Positions 1 to 6,050 of a stretch of 64,000 nt of DNA are shown one piece after another; positions within the stretch are counted from its first letter, which is position 1; each line of letters opens with the position of its first letter. Both the position numbers and the translations under genes were made by a program. Below the pieces are notes generated by a model. That model did not search any database and was not told the origin of the DNA. It saw only the letters and a list, made by a program, of their open reading frames with translations. Origin of the DNA: Anaerococcus porci (GTDB lineage Bacteria; Bacillota; Clostridia; Tissierellales; Peptoniphilaceae); the NCBI RefSeq assembly GCF_009696575.1, contig NZ_VULQ01000002.1, forward strand, positions 186,001-250,000. The letters run 5' to 3'.

Positions 1-109
1 TAAAGGCTTACTTGATGAAGCCAATAAAAAATGCAAGAAAGCAATTGAAGAGATACTTAATGTAGATGCGAATCTTGAAGAGTATAAAATAAATATAAGT
101 TTTAAATAA
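1..109 (+). CDS. 3' end of an unidentified gene
   Basis: An open frame enters the window from the left (codons begin at position 2) and stops at TAA 107-109, giving 35 codons. The tail is lysine- and glutamate-rich and looks helical (begins KGLLDEANKKC, ends YKINISFK). It is too short to assign a family. A hairpin overlaps its stop codon, which supports this being a true gene end. Confidence 0.5.
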   Translation, partial: KGLLDEANKKCKKAIEEILNVDANLEEYKINISFK

Positions 110-131
110 GGGATACCTCCCTTATTTTTTT
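106..131. terminator. bidirectional terminator between convergent genes
   Basis: Arms ATAAGGGA (106-113) and TCCCTTAT (118-125) enclose a 4-nt loop and are followed by a T-run. The hairpin overlaps the stop codons of both convergent genes, so it probably ends both transcripts. Confidence 0.75.
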
Positions 132-778
132 ATATTTAGTATTGAAAGCAAAGGATCATTTATATGTTTTAAGATAATATTTACTATGGAACCTGTAAGT
201 AGGGCCGATAGAATTGTCCCCTCTCTTGTTCCCTCTATACTTCCAAAAAATATTAGTGACAAAATAACTGAAAGTATTACACATGATGTATCAAATCCAA
301 TCTTAACCTTACCAAAATCTAAATCTTTTTTCTCAGATATAACTTTGACAAAAGCCTCTCCAGAATTTAAGATAACATCTGCTACAACAGTTATACTTAT
401 ACCAAGACTTAGGATAAGAATACCTATAATTAGAAAAATTAGAGATTGTAGGTAAGAGTCAATTCTGAAATTAGATATAAAATAGAGTCCTAAATCTGTA
501 AAGTATCCAAATAAAAACGAAATTGGAACTTGTATAAGTTGATATATTTTAAAATTCTTTCTAAGAATCAAAATTTGACCTATAATTAATAATATGTTCC
601 ATATAATAATGAATTTTCCAAGGCTAATATCTGTCGTTTTTATACTAAAAACATTAGGTATTGATGATATTGGAGTAACTCCAAGTTCTGCAAACTTTAT
701 CATTGCAATTCCAACACTCATAATAAAAAGACCTAAAATAAATAGTCCAATTCTTTTAAGAAAATCAATTTTATTCAT
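122..778 (-). CDS. YczE/YyaS-type integral membrane protein
   Basis: A 218-residue, strongly hydrophobic protein with about five or six predicted membrane segments. The opening part (RIGLFILGLFIMSVGIAM, then ELGVTPISSIP) matches the YczE/YyaS/YitT-like family of Firmicutes. These are uncharacterised membrane proteins; YczE of Bacillus has been linked to post-translational support of surfactin synthetase. No soluble domain is visible. It is transcribed alone, divergently from the deoxyribosyltransferase gene at 900. An AGGTGGGA ribosome binding site precedes the ATG. The family call is fairly safe; the substrate and role are unknown. Confidence 0.75.
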   Translation of the reverse strand: MNKIDFLKRIGLFILGLFIMSVGIAMIKFAELGVTPISSIPNVFSIKTTDISLGKFIIIWNILLIIGQILILRKNFKIYQLIQVPISFLFGYFTDLGLYFISNFRIDSYLQSLIFLIIGILILSLGISITVVADVILNSGEAFVKVISEKKDLDFGKVKIGFDTSCVILSVILSLIFFGSIEGTREGTILSALLTGSIVNIILKHINDPLLSILNIKK

Positions 779-899
779 TGAATCCCACCTTTATAATATT
801 TATTTTTATAACATTATACTTTGATTGTTAATGATAGTAAATTTTAAAAATTTTTTTGATATAATATAATTAGTATATGATTATAAGGAGGATAAGTAA

Positions 900-1409
900 A
901 TGAAAGTATATTTAGGATGTGATCTTTTCACAGAAGGTCAAAGATGGCAAGCTAAAGAAATACAAGAAAAAATAGAAAAAGAATTTCCAGAAATTGATTT
1001 ATACAATCCTGCAGATAATGAGGATATAAATGATAAATCAAAAGGATTCGCTGCAAATTATGAGATACTTTTAGCAGATTATGATAGACTTAAAAAATCT
1101 GATATATTAATAGGCCTTATGGATACCAAAGATTTGGGTCTTGCAGCAGAAATGGGCATAGCCTTTGAGAGAGGTATGGCTATTTTTCAACTTTATACTG
1201 ATATTAGACTTGAAGGAAATGAAAAAGATGATAAATTTAATGAAATGAAAAATGATATATTTCAGAATGATTTCTTATATATAAATAAACTTGTTACAGG
1301 ACTTTCCTATGCTGACAAGAAGGGAAATATATTTGAAAAACCAAGAATTTATCATAAAAAAGAAGATTTAATTAAAGATGTAATATCATATATTAAAGAA
1401 AATAAATAA
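900..1409 (+). CDS. nucleoside 2-deoxyribosyltransferase family protein
   Basis: A 169-residue cytosolic protein of the PF05014 family, which moves deoxyribose between bases or hydrolyses the N-glycosidic bond in nucleotide salvage. The N-terminus has the family's KVYLGCDLFTEGQ strand-loop. A D-x-x-GLAAEMGIAFERG block at about residues 77-95 contains the glutamate that acts as nucleophile in this fold. The last 60 residues (NDFLYINKLVTGL) are more divergent. AAGGAGG lies 7 nt before the ATG. It appears monocistronic, with a hairpin directly after the stop. Whether it transfers deoxyribose or only hydrolyses cannot be judged from sequence. Confidence 0.8.
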   Translation: MKVYLGCDLFTEGQRWQAKEIQEKIEKEFPEIDLYNPADNEDINDKSKGFAANYEILLADYDRLKKSDILIGLMDTKDLGLAAEMGIAFERGMAIFQLYTDIRLEGNEKDDKFNEMKNDIFQNDFLYINKLVTGLSYADKKGNIFEKPRIYHKKEDLIKDVISYIKENK

Positions 1410-1412
1410 ACA

Positions 1413-1437
1413 AAACTATCAGCTTAGCTGGTAGTTT
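1413..1437 (+). terminator. hairpin after the deoxyribosyltransferase gene
   Basis: AAACTATCAGC and GCTGGTAGTTT (one G-U pair) enclose a TTA loop, 3 nt after the stop codon. No T-run follows, so it may stabilise the mRNA 3' end or terminate inefficiently. Confidence 0.5.
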
Positions 1438-1488
1438 GAATAACCTATAAAATATGAATACTGGCAACAATATCCAAATTTTGATATT

Positions 1489-1560
1489 TACCCTCTTTAC
1501 TGGACAATGAACTTAGCCCCAAAAGTCGGACATAAAAAAACAATTTGGAAGGTCAGTTTA
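1489..1560. mobile_element. IS3-type left-end fragment joined to a half palindrome
   Basis: Positions 1508-1560 (TGAACTTAGCCCC, AAAAGTC, GGTCAGTTT) align with the left end of the IS3-family element at 58097 (TGAACTGACCCCC, AAAAGTT, GGTCAGTTT). The match stops before the orfA start codon, so only about 50 bp remains. The flank at 1489-1507 (TACCCTCTTTACTGGACAA) equals one arm plus loop of the palindrome at 2594-2628. The other arm is missing, as expected if the IS entered the loop and later deletion removed the rest. Confidence 0.55.
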
Positions 1561-1620
1561 GAATATAACAATTATAGTTTTTGTAGTTTTTTTGTTGCTT
1601 GAAGCTAAAGCTTAATTCCC

Positions 1621-1645
1621 CCACCTGCATAGCAGGTGGTTTTTT
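1621..1645 (+). terminator. terminator-like hairpin, possible IS200/IS605 right end
   Basis: CCACCTGC, loop ATA, GCAGGTGG and then T6. It is preceded by GAAGCTAAAGCTTAATTCCC, a context that often marks the right end of IS200/IS605 (tnpB) elements in Clostridia. No transposase gene remains nearby, so this is either a scar or an ordinary terminator. Confidence 0.45.
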
Positions 1646-1688
1646 GTTTCACTCGTGCTCGCTTAACTCACTAAAGTGAAACAAAAAA
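1640..1688. repeat. 14-bp inverted repeat
   Basis: TTTTTTGTTTCACT (1640-1653) is repeated inverted as AGTGAAACAAAAAA (1675-1688) around a 21-nt loop containing CGTGCTCGC. It overlaps the T-run of the preceding hairpin. On the minus strand it would be a U-tailed hairpin. Confidence 0.5.
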
Positions 1689-1730
1689 ATTAAATAAAAC
1701 TAAGATGTTTATCTAATCTTTCTACAATCT

Positions 1731-1756
1731 ATTTCTGTAACTTTAGTTACAGAAAT
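1731..1756. promoter_or_regulatory. CRP/FNR-type operator in the ric promoter
   Basis: A perfect 12-bp inverted repeat, ATTTCTGTAACT-TT-AGTTACAGAAAT. Its core TGTAA-N6-TTACA has the 16-bp geometry of CRP/FNR-family sites. It overlaps a plausible -35 (GTTACA, 1746-1751), with TATTAT at 1770-1775 as -10. Placement before an NO-damage repair gene suggests an HcpR/DNR-like redox regulator, which is not in this window. A T-run follows, so a terminator role is the alternative. Confidence 0.5.
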
Positions 1757-1804
1757 TTTTTTATATTTATATTATTCTATATATAGAAAAAGAAAGGAAG
1801 TATT

Positions 1805-2500
1805 ATGAATGAAATAAAATTAGATGATAGATTAAATGATATAGTAAAAAAATTACCACAAAGTATAGATTATTTCAACAAAAAAGATATTGACTATTGT
1901 TGCCATGGAGATGACAGTCTTAAAATTGCAACAGAAAAAAGAAAGCTAAATCAAGATAAAATACTAAGTGAACTTAAAGAATTTATAAAAGAAAATAAAA
2001 GTATCAAAAACTTAAGTATTGATGAATTTAAAGATAAAAATACCAAAGATAAGATAAGTCATATAGAAAGTTACCACCATGACATAGAAAGAGAGATGCT
2101 TGAAGATATCGACAAACTTTTAAGTAAGATTCTTCTAGTTCATTATAAAAATCATGGATATGAGCTAAAAGAGACCTATACTATATTCTTACAAATAAAG
2201 GGACACCTAAAAGCTCACCTTGCAAAAGAAGAAAAAATTACCTTTCCTAAATTTGAAAATCTAGATTGTGAAAATATACTTTCACATATATATGACCTAG
2301 AAAAAGAACACGAAGATATGGGAGACTTAATAGGAAATCTAAAAAAAGTCACAAAAAATTTCACCCCACCAAAAGATGCCTGTAACACTTACAAACGTGC
2401 TTTCTCAAAACTAAAAGAGCTAACAGAAGATATTTACCTTCATATATTCAAAGAAAACTCTATACTTTTTAAAGAAATAAGAAGAGAAAGTCTCATATAA
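1805..2500 (+). CDS. scdA: iron-sulfur cluster repair di-iron protein (Ric/ScdA/YtfE)
   Basis: A 231-residue cytosolic protein that repairs Fe-S clusters damaged by nitric oxide or oxidants. The N-terminal ScdA_N (DUF542) domain, residues 1-60, carries the conserved IDYCCHGDDSL loop. Residues 80-225 form a hemerythrin-like four-helix bundle supplying the di-iron ligands: H in SYHHDIE, H in GHLKAHLAKEE, EKEHEDM, and H and E in YLHIFKEN. Length is normal for the family. AAAGGAAG precedes the ATG. It is transcribed alone from a promoter bearing a palindrome, which implies induction by redox or nitrosative stress. The flavodiiron proteins and superoxide reductase in this window belong to the same physiology. 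Confidence 0.9.
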   Translation: MNEIKLDDRLNDIVKKLPQSIDYFNKKDIDYCCHGDDSLKIATEKRKLNQDKILSELKEFIKENKSIKNLSIDEFKDKNTKDKISHIESYHHDIEREMLEDIDKLLSKILLVHYKNHGYELKETYTIFLQIKGHLKAHLAKEEKITFPKFENLDCENILSHIYDLEKEHEDMGDLIGNLKKVTKNFTPPKDACNTYKRAFSKLKELTEDIYLHIFKENSILFKEIRRESLI

Positions 2501-2560
2501 AAGCTGTTGCAATCTAAGGTGACTATAAAGTTAGACCTAATGAAATGAGACTGTGTAAAA

Positions 2561-2660
2561 TTTTGTGTATCAGCTCACAAGCTATCTGATATATACCCTC
2601 CTTACTGGTTTGTCCAGTAAAGAGGGTACACTTCAATCAGGGGGGAGCTGACACACAAAA
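2561..2660. repeat. nested-palindrome element A (about 100 bp)
   Basis: Outer arms TTTTGTGTATCAGCTC (2561-2576) and GAGCTGACACACAAAA (2645-2660) pair at 15 of 16 positions. An inner hairpin TACCCTCCTTACTGG...CCAGTAAAGAGGGTA (2594-2628) pairs at 14 of 15. No gene lies inside. The inner part recurs as a half copy at 1489 and as a degenerate copy at 35970-36010, so this is a small dispersed repeat (MITE-like) that may also act as a terminator. Confidence 0.65.
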
Positions 2661-2832
2661 CTTCTCAAATAGCCAAAGTTATAATAATACTTGTAAAACA
2701 CTCACAACAATATATATAGTGTACTTCCTATCAATTTATCTTACCTCTTCTGCCATAATTACCTCCATAATTTAAAGTTATAATGCTTAACTATCCTTAA
2801 AGTTTAACGTCATTAAAGCTTGGACAATAAAA
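2661..2832. other. gene-poor stretch with a tiny minus-strand ORF
   Basis: No gene of normal size is visible. On the minus strand around 2730-2770 a good ribosome binding site (TATGGAGGTAATT) leads to ATG GCA GAA GAG GTA AGA TAA, encoding only six residues. It looks like the surviving start of a deleted phage gene rather than a functional peptide, but a leader peptide cannot be excluded. Confidence 0.3.
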
Positions 2833-2852
2833 AAGACGGTACAAACCGCCTT
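2833..2852 (-). terminator. terminator of the DUF6275 gene
   Basis: On the minus strand AAGGCGGT, loop TTGT, ACCGTCTT, then TTTTATT. It lies 16 nt after the stop of the DUF6275 gene and is a clear rho-independent terminator. Confidence 0.8.
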
Positions 2853-2867
2853 AATTAATTAATTATT

Positions 2868-3134
2868 TTATCCTATTAGTTCTCCATTACTAACTAATAT
2901 GTTTTCTTGCTTTTTATAAATATCAAAATAAGTTTCTTGTTTATCTCCATTATAAGTACACTCAACATACACACCATCAAACAAGGTGGTAGAAATCAAC
3001 ACTTTATTATTTTGCAAAGTCTTACAAGACCAAACCACAAAAATATCTTCAATCTCTAAACTTTTACCAAACTTTTCAGAATAATATTTTATAAGCCATT
3101 CCTTACATGCTTTTTGAAACTTGTAACTATCCAT
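2868..3134 (-). CDS. small phage-type protein (DUF6275)
   Basis: An 88-residue protein matching the DUF6275 family of small proteins found in Firmicute prophages and conjugative elements. Diagnostic stretches are FQKACKEWLIKYY near the N-terminus, DIFVVWSCKTLQNNK, and VYVECTYNGDKQETYFD. No function is known. AGGAGAAAG precedes the ATG and a good terminator follows. Its presence beside a MuF fragment and a broken integrase marks this region as prophage-derived. The gene itself shows no frameshift. Confidence 0.7.
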   Translation of the reverse strand: MDSYKFQKACKEWLIKYYSEKFGKSLEIEDIFVVWSCKTLQNNKVLISTTLFDGVYVECTYNGDKQETYFDIYKKQENILVSNGELIG

Positions 3135-3145
3135 ATCTTTCTCCT

Positions 3146-3174
3146 TTGATTAATTTCTAAAACGATGGTATAAT
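3146..3174 (+). promoter_or_regulatory. near-consensus sigma-A promoter
   Basis: TTGATT (3146-3151), a 17-nt spacer and TATAAT (3169-3174) on the plus strand. No coding gene follows on that strand. Transcription would begin near 3181, directly into the 63-nt hairpin below. Confidence 0.5.
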
Positions 3175-3180
3175 ATAAAC

Positions 3181-3257
3181 AAAACAAGACACATATGTGA
3201 CCCCCTTAAAAGGAATTTCCTTCGGGTCGCACCATGTGTCTTGTTGATTTTTTTAAT
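3181..3257 (+). ncRNA. candidate small structured RNA (hairpin plus U-tail)
   Basis: A perfect 12-bp outer stem (AACAAGACACAT 3183-3194, ATGTGTCTTGTT 3234-3245) encloses an inner TGTGACCC/GGGTCGCA stem and an AAGGA/TCCTT tip, followed by GATTTTTTTAATTTTT. With the strong promoter just upstream, the unit would make a roughly 75-nt RNA. Read on the minus strand, it is also a good terminator (TTTTGTTTAT tail) for the ribbon-helix-helix gene, so it may be only a bidirectional terminator. Confidence 0.4.
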
Positions 3258-3281
3258 TTTTATGGTATATTTATTGTAAAT

Positions 3282-3334
3282 AAAGACTAATCACTGTCCG
3301 TGAAACCTTATGGTGGAGATGGTGGTTAGTCTTT
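3282..3334. terminator. hairpin just after the ribbon-helix-helix gene
   Basis: AAAGACTAA (3282-3290) pairs with TTAGTCTTT (3326-3334) around a 35-nt interior holding further short pairings. It begins 5 nt beyond the minus-strand stop and has T-rich flanks on both sides. Confidence 0.55.
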
Positions 3335-3338
3335 TTCT

Positions 3339-3473
3339 TTACTTGTTTTTAAAATATTCAATTAATATTAACCTTACTAATGCAGCCATTGATAAGCTCT
3401 TTTTATCAGCTTCTTCTTTAATTTTTTTGTGCAATTCTTCAGGTATTTTAAAATTTAACACTTTATCTGCCAT
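3339..3473 (-). CDS. 44-residue ribbon-helix-helix DNA-binding protein
   Basis: A short gene starting at ATG 3473 with GGAGGG seven nt upstream. The protein begins MADKVLNFKIPEELHKK, continues IKEEADKKSLSMAALVRL and ends IEYFKNK. This is the Arc/MetJ/CopG pattern: a short beta strand (KVLNFKIP) followed by two helices with SLSMAALVR before the second. Such proteins bind operators as dimers and usually repress their own gene. The promoter holds overlapping inverted repeats that fit this. No toxin partner is adjacent, so it is more likely a phage or plasmid repressor than an antitoxin. Confidence 0.75.
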   Translation of the reverse strand: MADKVLNFKIPEELHKKIKEEADKKSLSMAALVRLILIEYFKNK

Positions 3474-3485
3474 TAATCCCTCCTC

Positions 3486-3522
3486 GCACTACAATAATAC
3501 TACTGTTTTAGTAGTGCGTCAA
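3486..3522 (-). promoter_or_regulatory. promoter and operator of the ribbon-helix-helix gene
   Basis: On the minus strand TTGACG (3522-3517), a 17-nt spacer and TATTAT (3499-3494). Inverted repeats overlie the spacer and -10: GCACTAC (3517-3511) with GTAGTGC (3492-3486), and inner ACTACT/AGTAGT (3515-3510/3504-3499). Spacing and position suit autorepression by the encoded protein. Confidence 0.65.
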
Positions 3523-3563
3523 GAAAGAAATTAAATAATAGATAAATTCGTACTAAAAAAGCA

Positions 3564-3588
3564 CATCCTAACTCGAATGTGCTTTAAA
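3564..3588 (-). terminator. terminator of the MuF-DUF1871 unit
   Basis: On the minus strand AAAGCACAT, a 10-nt loop, ATGTGCTTT and TTTAG. It lies about 80 nt after the stop of the DUF1871 gene. Confidence 0.65.
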
Positions 3589-3669
3589 CATAGGTGGGAC
3601 TGCCTCCTCTCCCACATTTCTATAAAATAGCGTTATCGGCAGATTTCTTAACCTCTATGATTAATTCTA

Positions 3670-3894
3670 TTATACTAATTCTTTTGCAATTTCCAAAAAG
3701 TTTTTCTTGTTTTCATCATAAATAACTTCTACATCAAAAATACTCTCTAAAAATTTTGCTAAGTTATCAATATTTTTATCATATTTTATAAAACTCTTAA
3801 TTTGCTTTATCTCGTAGTTATACTCATCTTGAGGTGCATAAGGAAATAGAGAATATGGATCCCATTCCTTTATAATATTATCTATCTTCATCAC
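3670..3894 (-). CDS. DUF1871 family protein, candidate immunity protein
   Basis: A 74-residue acidic protein with the DUF1871 signature IIKEWDPYSLFPYAPQDEY near the N-terminus, followed by helices EIKQIKSFIKYD and IDNLAKFLESIF. DUF1871 proteins (e.g. Bacillus YugE) have no settled function. The ATG overlaps the stop of the upstream phage-head gene by 4 nt, so the two are translationally coupled. MuF-type phage toxins usually carry their immunity gene exactly here. The immunity role is an inference from position and size; the family assignment rests on the WDP...AP.DEY motif. Confidence 0.6.
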   Translation of the reverse strand: MMKIDNIIKEWDPYSLFPYAPQDEYNYEIKQIKSFIKYDKNIDNLAKFLESIFDVEVIYDENKKNFLEIAKELV

Positions 3895-4637
3895 TTATCA
3901 TCTCCAAATAACTTTTTTACAATATTTTTCATATTATCATCAAAATCTTTTTCACTCCATGTTGTTATCAATTTACCATCTTTTCGCAATATTACAACAC
4001 CTTTTGGCGATACATAAGCGTATTTTTCGTTTGGAATTTGCTCCACGCTTTTACCATTTTTAATAATATCTTCAACTAATGTTTTACTAATATTCCTAGA
4101 TTCCATTTTTTCAAATGCATGAATTGATGATAAATCCCAATCAACATCTAAATCATCAACATCAACTACATTTCCAAATTTGCCCAAGTCAATTTTATCA
4201 TCAAAATAAGCAACAGTAGTACATCTACACCTTGGATGCCAAAGTGGAATATTATCCCCCTCCACTGCCTCTGATATCTTCACAATATCACCGTCGTGAG
4301 GACTACAATGATGACAAGCCGTAGGCTCTGTCATTACTTCTAGATACTCATATCCACCTTCTTTATAAGCGTCTATTTGTGTTTGAATCCATACCCTGCC
4401 GCTTTCTGTATAGGCTAACCTTTCAGTAGCACTTGTGATATTTTTAATATCCTTACTAACTAAATCCCTTAGTTTTCTTGCAAACTCTCTAGGATTTTTA
4501 CCTTGAATTACAACCGATTCAATATTTCTTTCAATTCGTCTTGATAATTCCCTCGTATCTCGCCAAACCCTATCAGAAAAATGGGCATTGTAATAATCTT
4601 GACTAACAATAAGGCTTGTCCTTCTTTCTATTCCTCT
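3891..4637 (-). pseudogene. C-terminal part of a phage MuF head protein fused to a nuclease-like toxin domain
   Basis: The frame is open from 4637 (after TAA at 4640-4638) to the stop at 3891, 248 codons. The first in-frame ATG is only at 4334, so the 5' end has been lost. The upstream part (IERNIESVVIQGKNPREFA, VSKDIKNITSATERLAYTE) and the block CHHCSPHDGD...PLWHPRCRC are the Phage_Mu_F core and its cysteine/histidine cluster. The last ~80 residues (IHAFEKMESRNIS, GKSVEQIPNEKYAYV, GKLITTWSE) resemble BECR/RelE-like phage nuclease toxins. Full MuF proteins are longer at the N-terminus. Whether the fragment starting at Met 4334 is expressed is unknown. Confidence 0.6.
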
Positions 4638-4699
4638 TTAGTCTATATAATATATACTTGACTAAGAAAAGAAGAAATCCTACCTTAAAGTACAAGACA

Positions 4700-5110
4700 T
4701 AGACTTTTTTTAAAAAACCTTATAGTAAACAAAAATCTATCCAAAGCAAAAAGGTCATAGCAAGTCCTAAAACCAAAAGTTCATATAAAACTATTTCAAT
4801 AAGCAAATCATTTAAGATAATGACATCTAACACAATTAGAATCAAGAATATTAAATATAAAAGAATACATCTGTATTACTCAATCAGGTGACTTAAAATA
4901 CTAAACAGTTCAAAAAAAGATTTGAAAGAGTAATCAAAAAATACAAATCAATAAAAATAAAACTCCACTCTTTAAGACACACTAACGTATCTTTGTTATT
5001 TGAAGTAGGGATAGTATCAAAAATTTACAATATAAACTAGGTCACAGTACAGCGAGAATATCTATATTCATATAACCAAGGCATAAGAAGAAAAAAGCGC
5101 CGAAAAGTTT
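4700..5110 (+). pseudogene. decayed tyrosine recombinase (phage integrase)
   Basis: Broken frames encode recognisable integrase pieces in order: SPKTKSSYKTISISKS (around 4763-4817), FERVIKKYK, then KLHSLRHTNVSLLFEVG (around 4960-5010) and LGHSTARISIFIY (around 5038-5076). SLRHT and LGHS are the catalytic-domain motifs carrying the R-H and H/W residues. A frameshift separates the last two and several stops occur. The fragment ends about 75 bp from the 3' end of tRNA-Arg, the usual arrangement of an integrase beside its attachment site. Confidence 0.65.
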
Positions 5111-5140
5111 CAAAAATTCATGCTAACATAAGAACAAAAA

Positions 5141-5179
5141 ATAAGATAGCTTGTAAATACTAAAAATAAGCTATCTTAT
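5141..5179 (-). terminator. terminator after tRNA-Arg
   Basis: Perfect 12-bp arms ATAAGATAGCTT (5141-5152) and AAGCTATCTTAT (5168-5179); on the minus strand the hairpin is followed by TTTTTTG. It would end the nadE-phosphoesterase-tRNA-Arg transcript. Confidence 0.8.
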
Positions 5180-5185
5180 AAATAA

Positions 5186-5259
5186 TGGCACGCCAGAGAG
5201 GAATCGAACCCCCATCTTAAGCTTCGGACACTTTTGTTTTACCATTAAACTACTGACGC
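5186..5259 (-). tRNA. tRNA-Arg (anticodon CCG)
   Basis: A 74-nt cloverleaf with encoded CCA. The acceptor GCGTCAG pairs with CTGGCGT (one G-U at the end and one internal), D-stem GTTT/AAAC, anticodon loop GTCCGAA, T-loop TTCGATT. The anticodon stem AAAGT/GCTTA has one A-A mismatch and position 32 is G, so it is slightly degenerate. Its first 10 nt overlap the 3' end of the upstream phosphoesterase gene. The neighbouring integrase remnant suggests it is or was an attachment site. Confidence 0.8.
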
Positions 5260-6050
5260 TTATTAATAGTAATATTTGAAAATTGTATCCTATTTAAAAA
5301 CCTTAAATTCATGAGGGTATTTCCTAGCCCTGAATCAATATATATTGTCGTATTTTTATATCTCTTTACTCCCTTATCAAATTTGGGAAAAACTCCTTCT
5401 CCAGGAGCAAATAAGGCCCCTATAAAAGGAATTCTAACCTGACCACCATGGGTATGACCTGAAAATACAAAGTCCATACTATCATCTATATTATCTCTTA
5501 CATTTTTTGAGTAATGGCTCAATATTATATTTAAACTATTATCTTCAGGTTCATATTTACTAAAATCATAATTGTAATAAGTAATACCATATACATATAC
5601 TAAATTATCTTTAAGTTTTAAAATCTCCCCTTCATTTTTCAGATAATCAATATTTAACATCCCAATTTCACTGATAAACTCATCAAGCATAGGTCCTGCT
5701 TCTTCATGATTACCAGTAATATAATACGTTTTTATACCGAGGCTTGATATTTCCTTTAGAAAATCAACTGCCTTATCAAATTTTTCTTTTACTCCATAAT
5801 CATTTATATCTCCTGTGAGAATAATAATATCTGGATTAAATTTTAATATCTTATTCTTGAAATAATCCATATTTTTTAATACATTGGAATGAAAGTCGCT
5901 TACCTGAGTGATTTTTAACTTCTTATCTACTTTATCACTTAATAAATTTACCTTAACTTCTTTAGCCCACCTACATTGATAATATATGTATAGGTAAAGA
6001 CCAAGAGCTAATAGTAAAATCAAAAATAATATTAATATTAAGTTTCTCAT
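5250..6050 (-). CDS. membrane-anchored metallophosphoesterase (YkuE/YaeI-like)
   Basis: 266 residues. An N-terminal membrane segment (residues 3-23) is followed by a calcineurin-like phosphoesterase domain with all metal motifs: SDFH, TGDIND, GNHE, LSHY and GHTHGGQ. Family members with this GHTHGG ending act on the cell surface or in the periplasm; YaeI/LpxG-like and YkuE-like enzymes are the closest known types. Its ATG overlaps the nadE stop, so the two are co-transcribed. Its last three codons (Arg-Gln-stop) are the first bases of tRNA-Arg, an unusual overlap. The substrate is not predictable. Confidence 0.85.
   Translation of the reverse strand: MRNLILILFLILLLALGLYLYIYYQCRWAKEVKVNLLSDKVDKKLKITQVSDFHSNVLKNMDYFKNKILKFNPDIIILTGDINDYGVKEKFDKAVDFLKEISSLGIKTYYITGNHEEAGPMLDEFISEIGMLNIDYLKNEGEILKLKDNLVYVYGITYYNYDFSKYEPEDNSLNIILSHYSKNVRDNIDDSMDFVFSGHTHGGQVRIPFIGALFAPGEGVFPKFDKGVKRYKNTTIYIDSGLGNTLMNLRFLNRIQFSNITINKRQ

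Noticed and set aside
3310-3534. 74-codon plus-strand frame
   Set aside because: Antisense to the 44-residue ribbon-helix-helix gene, which has the better ribosome binding site, promoter and protein family.
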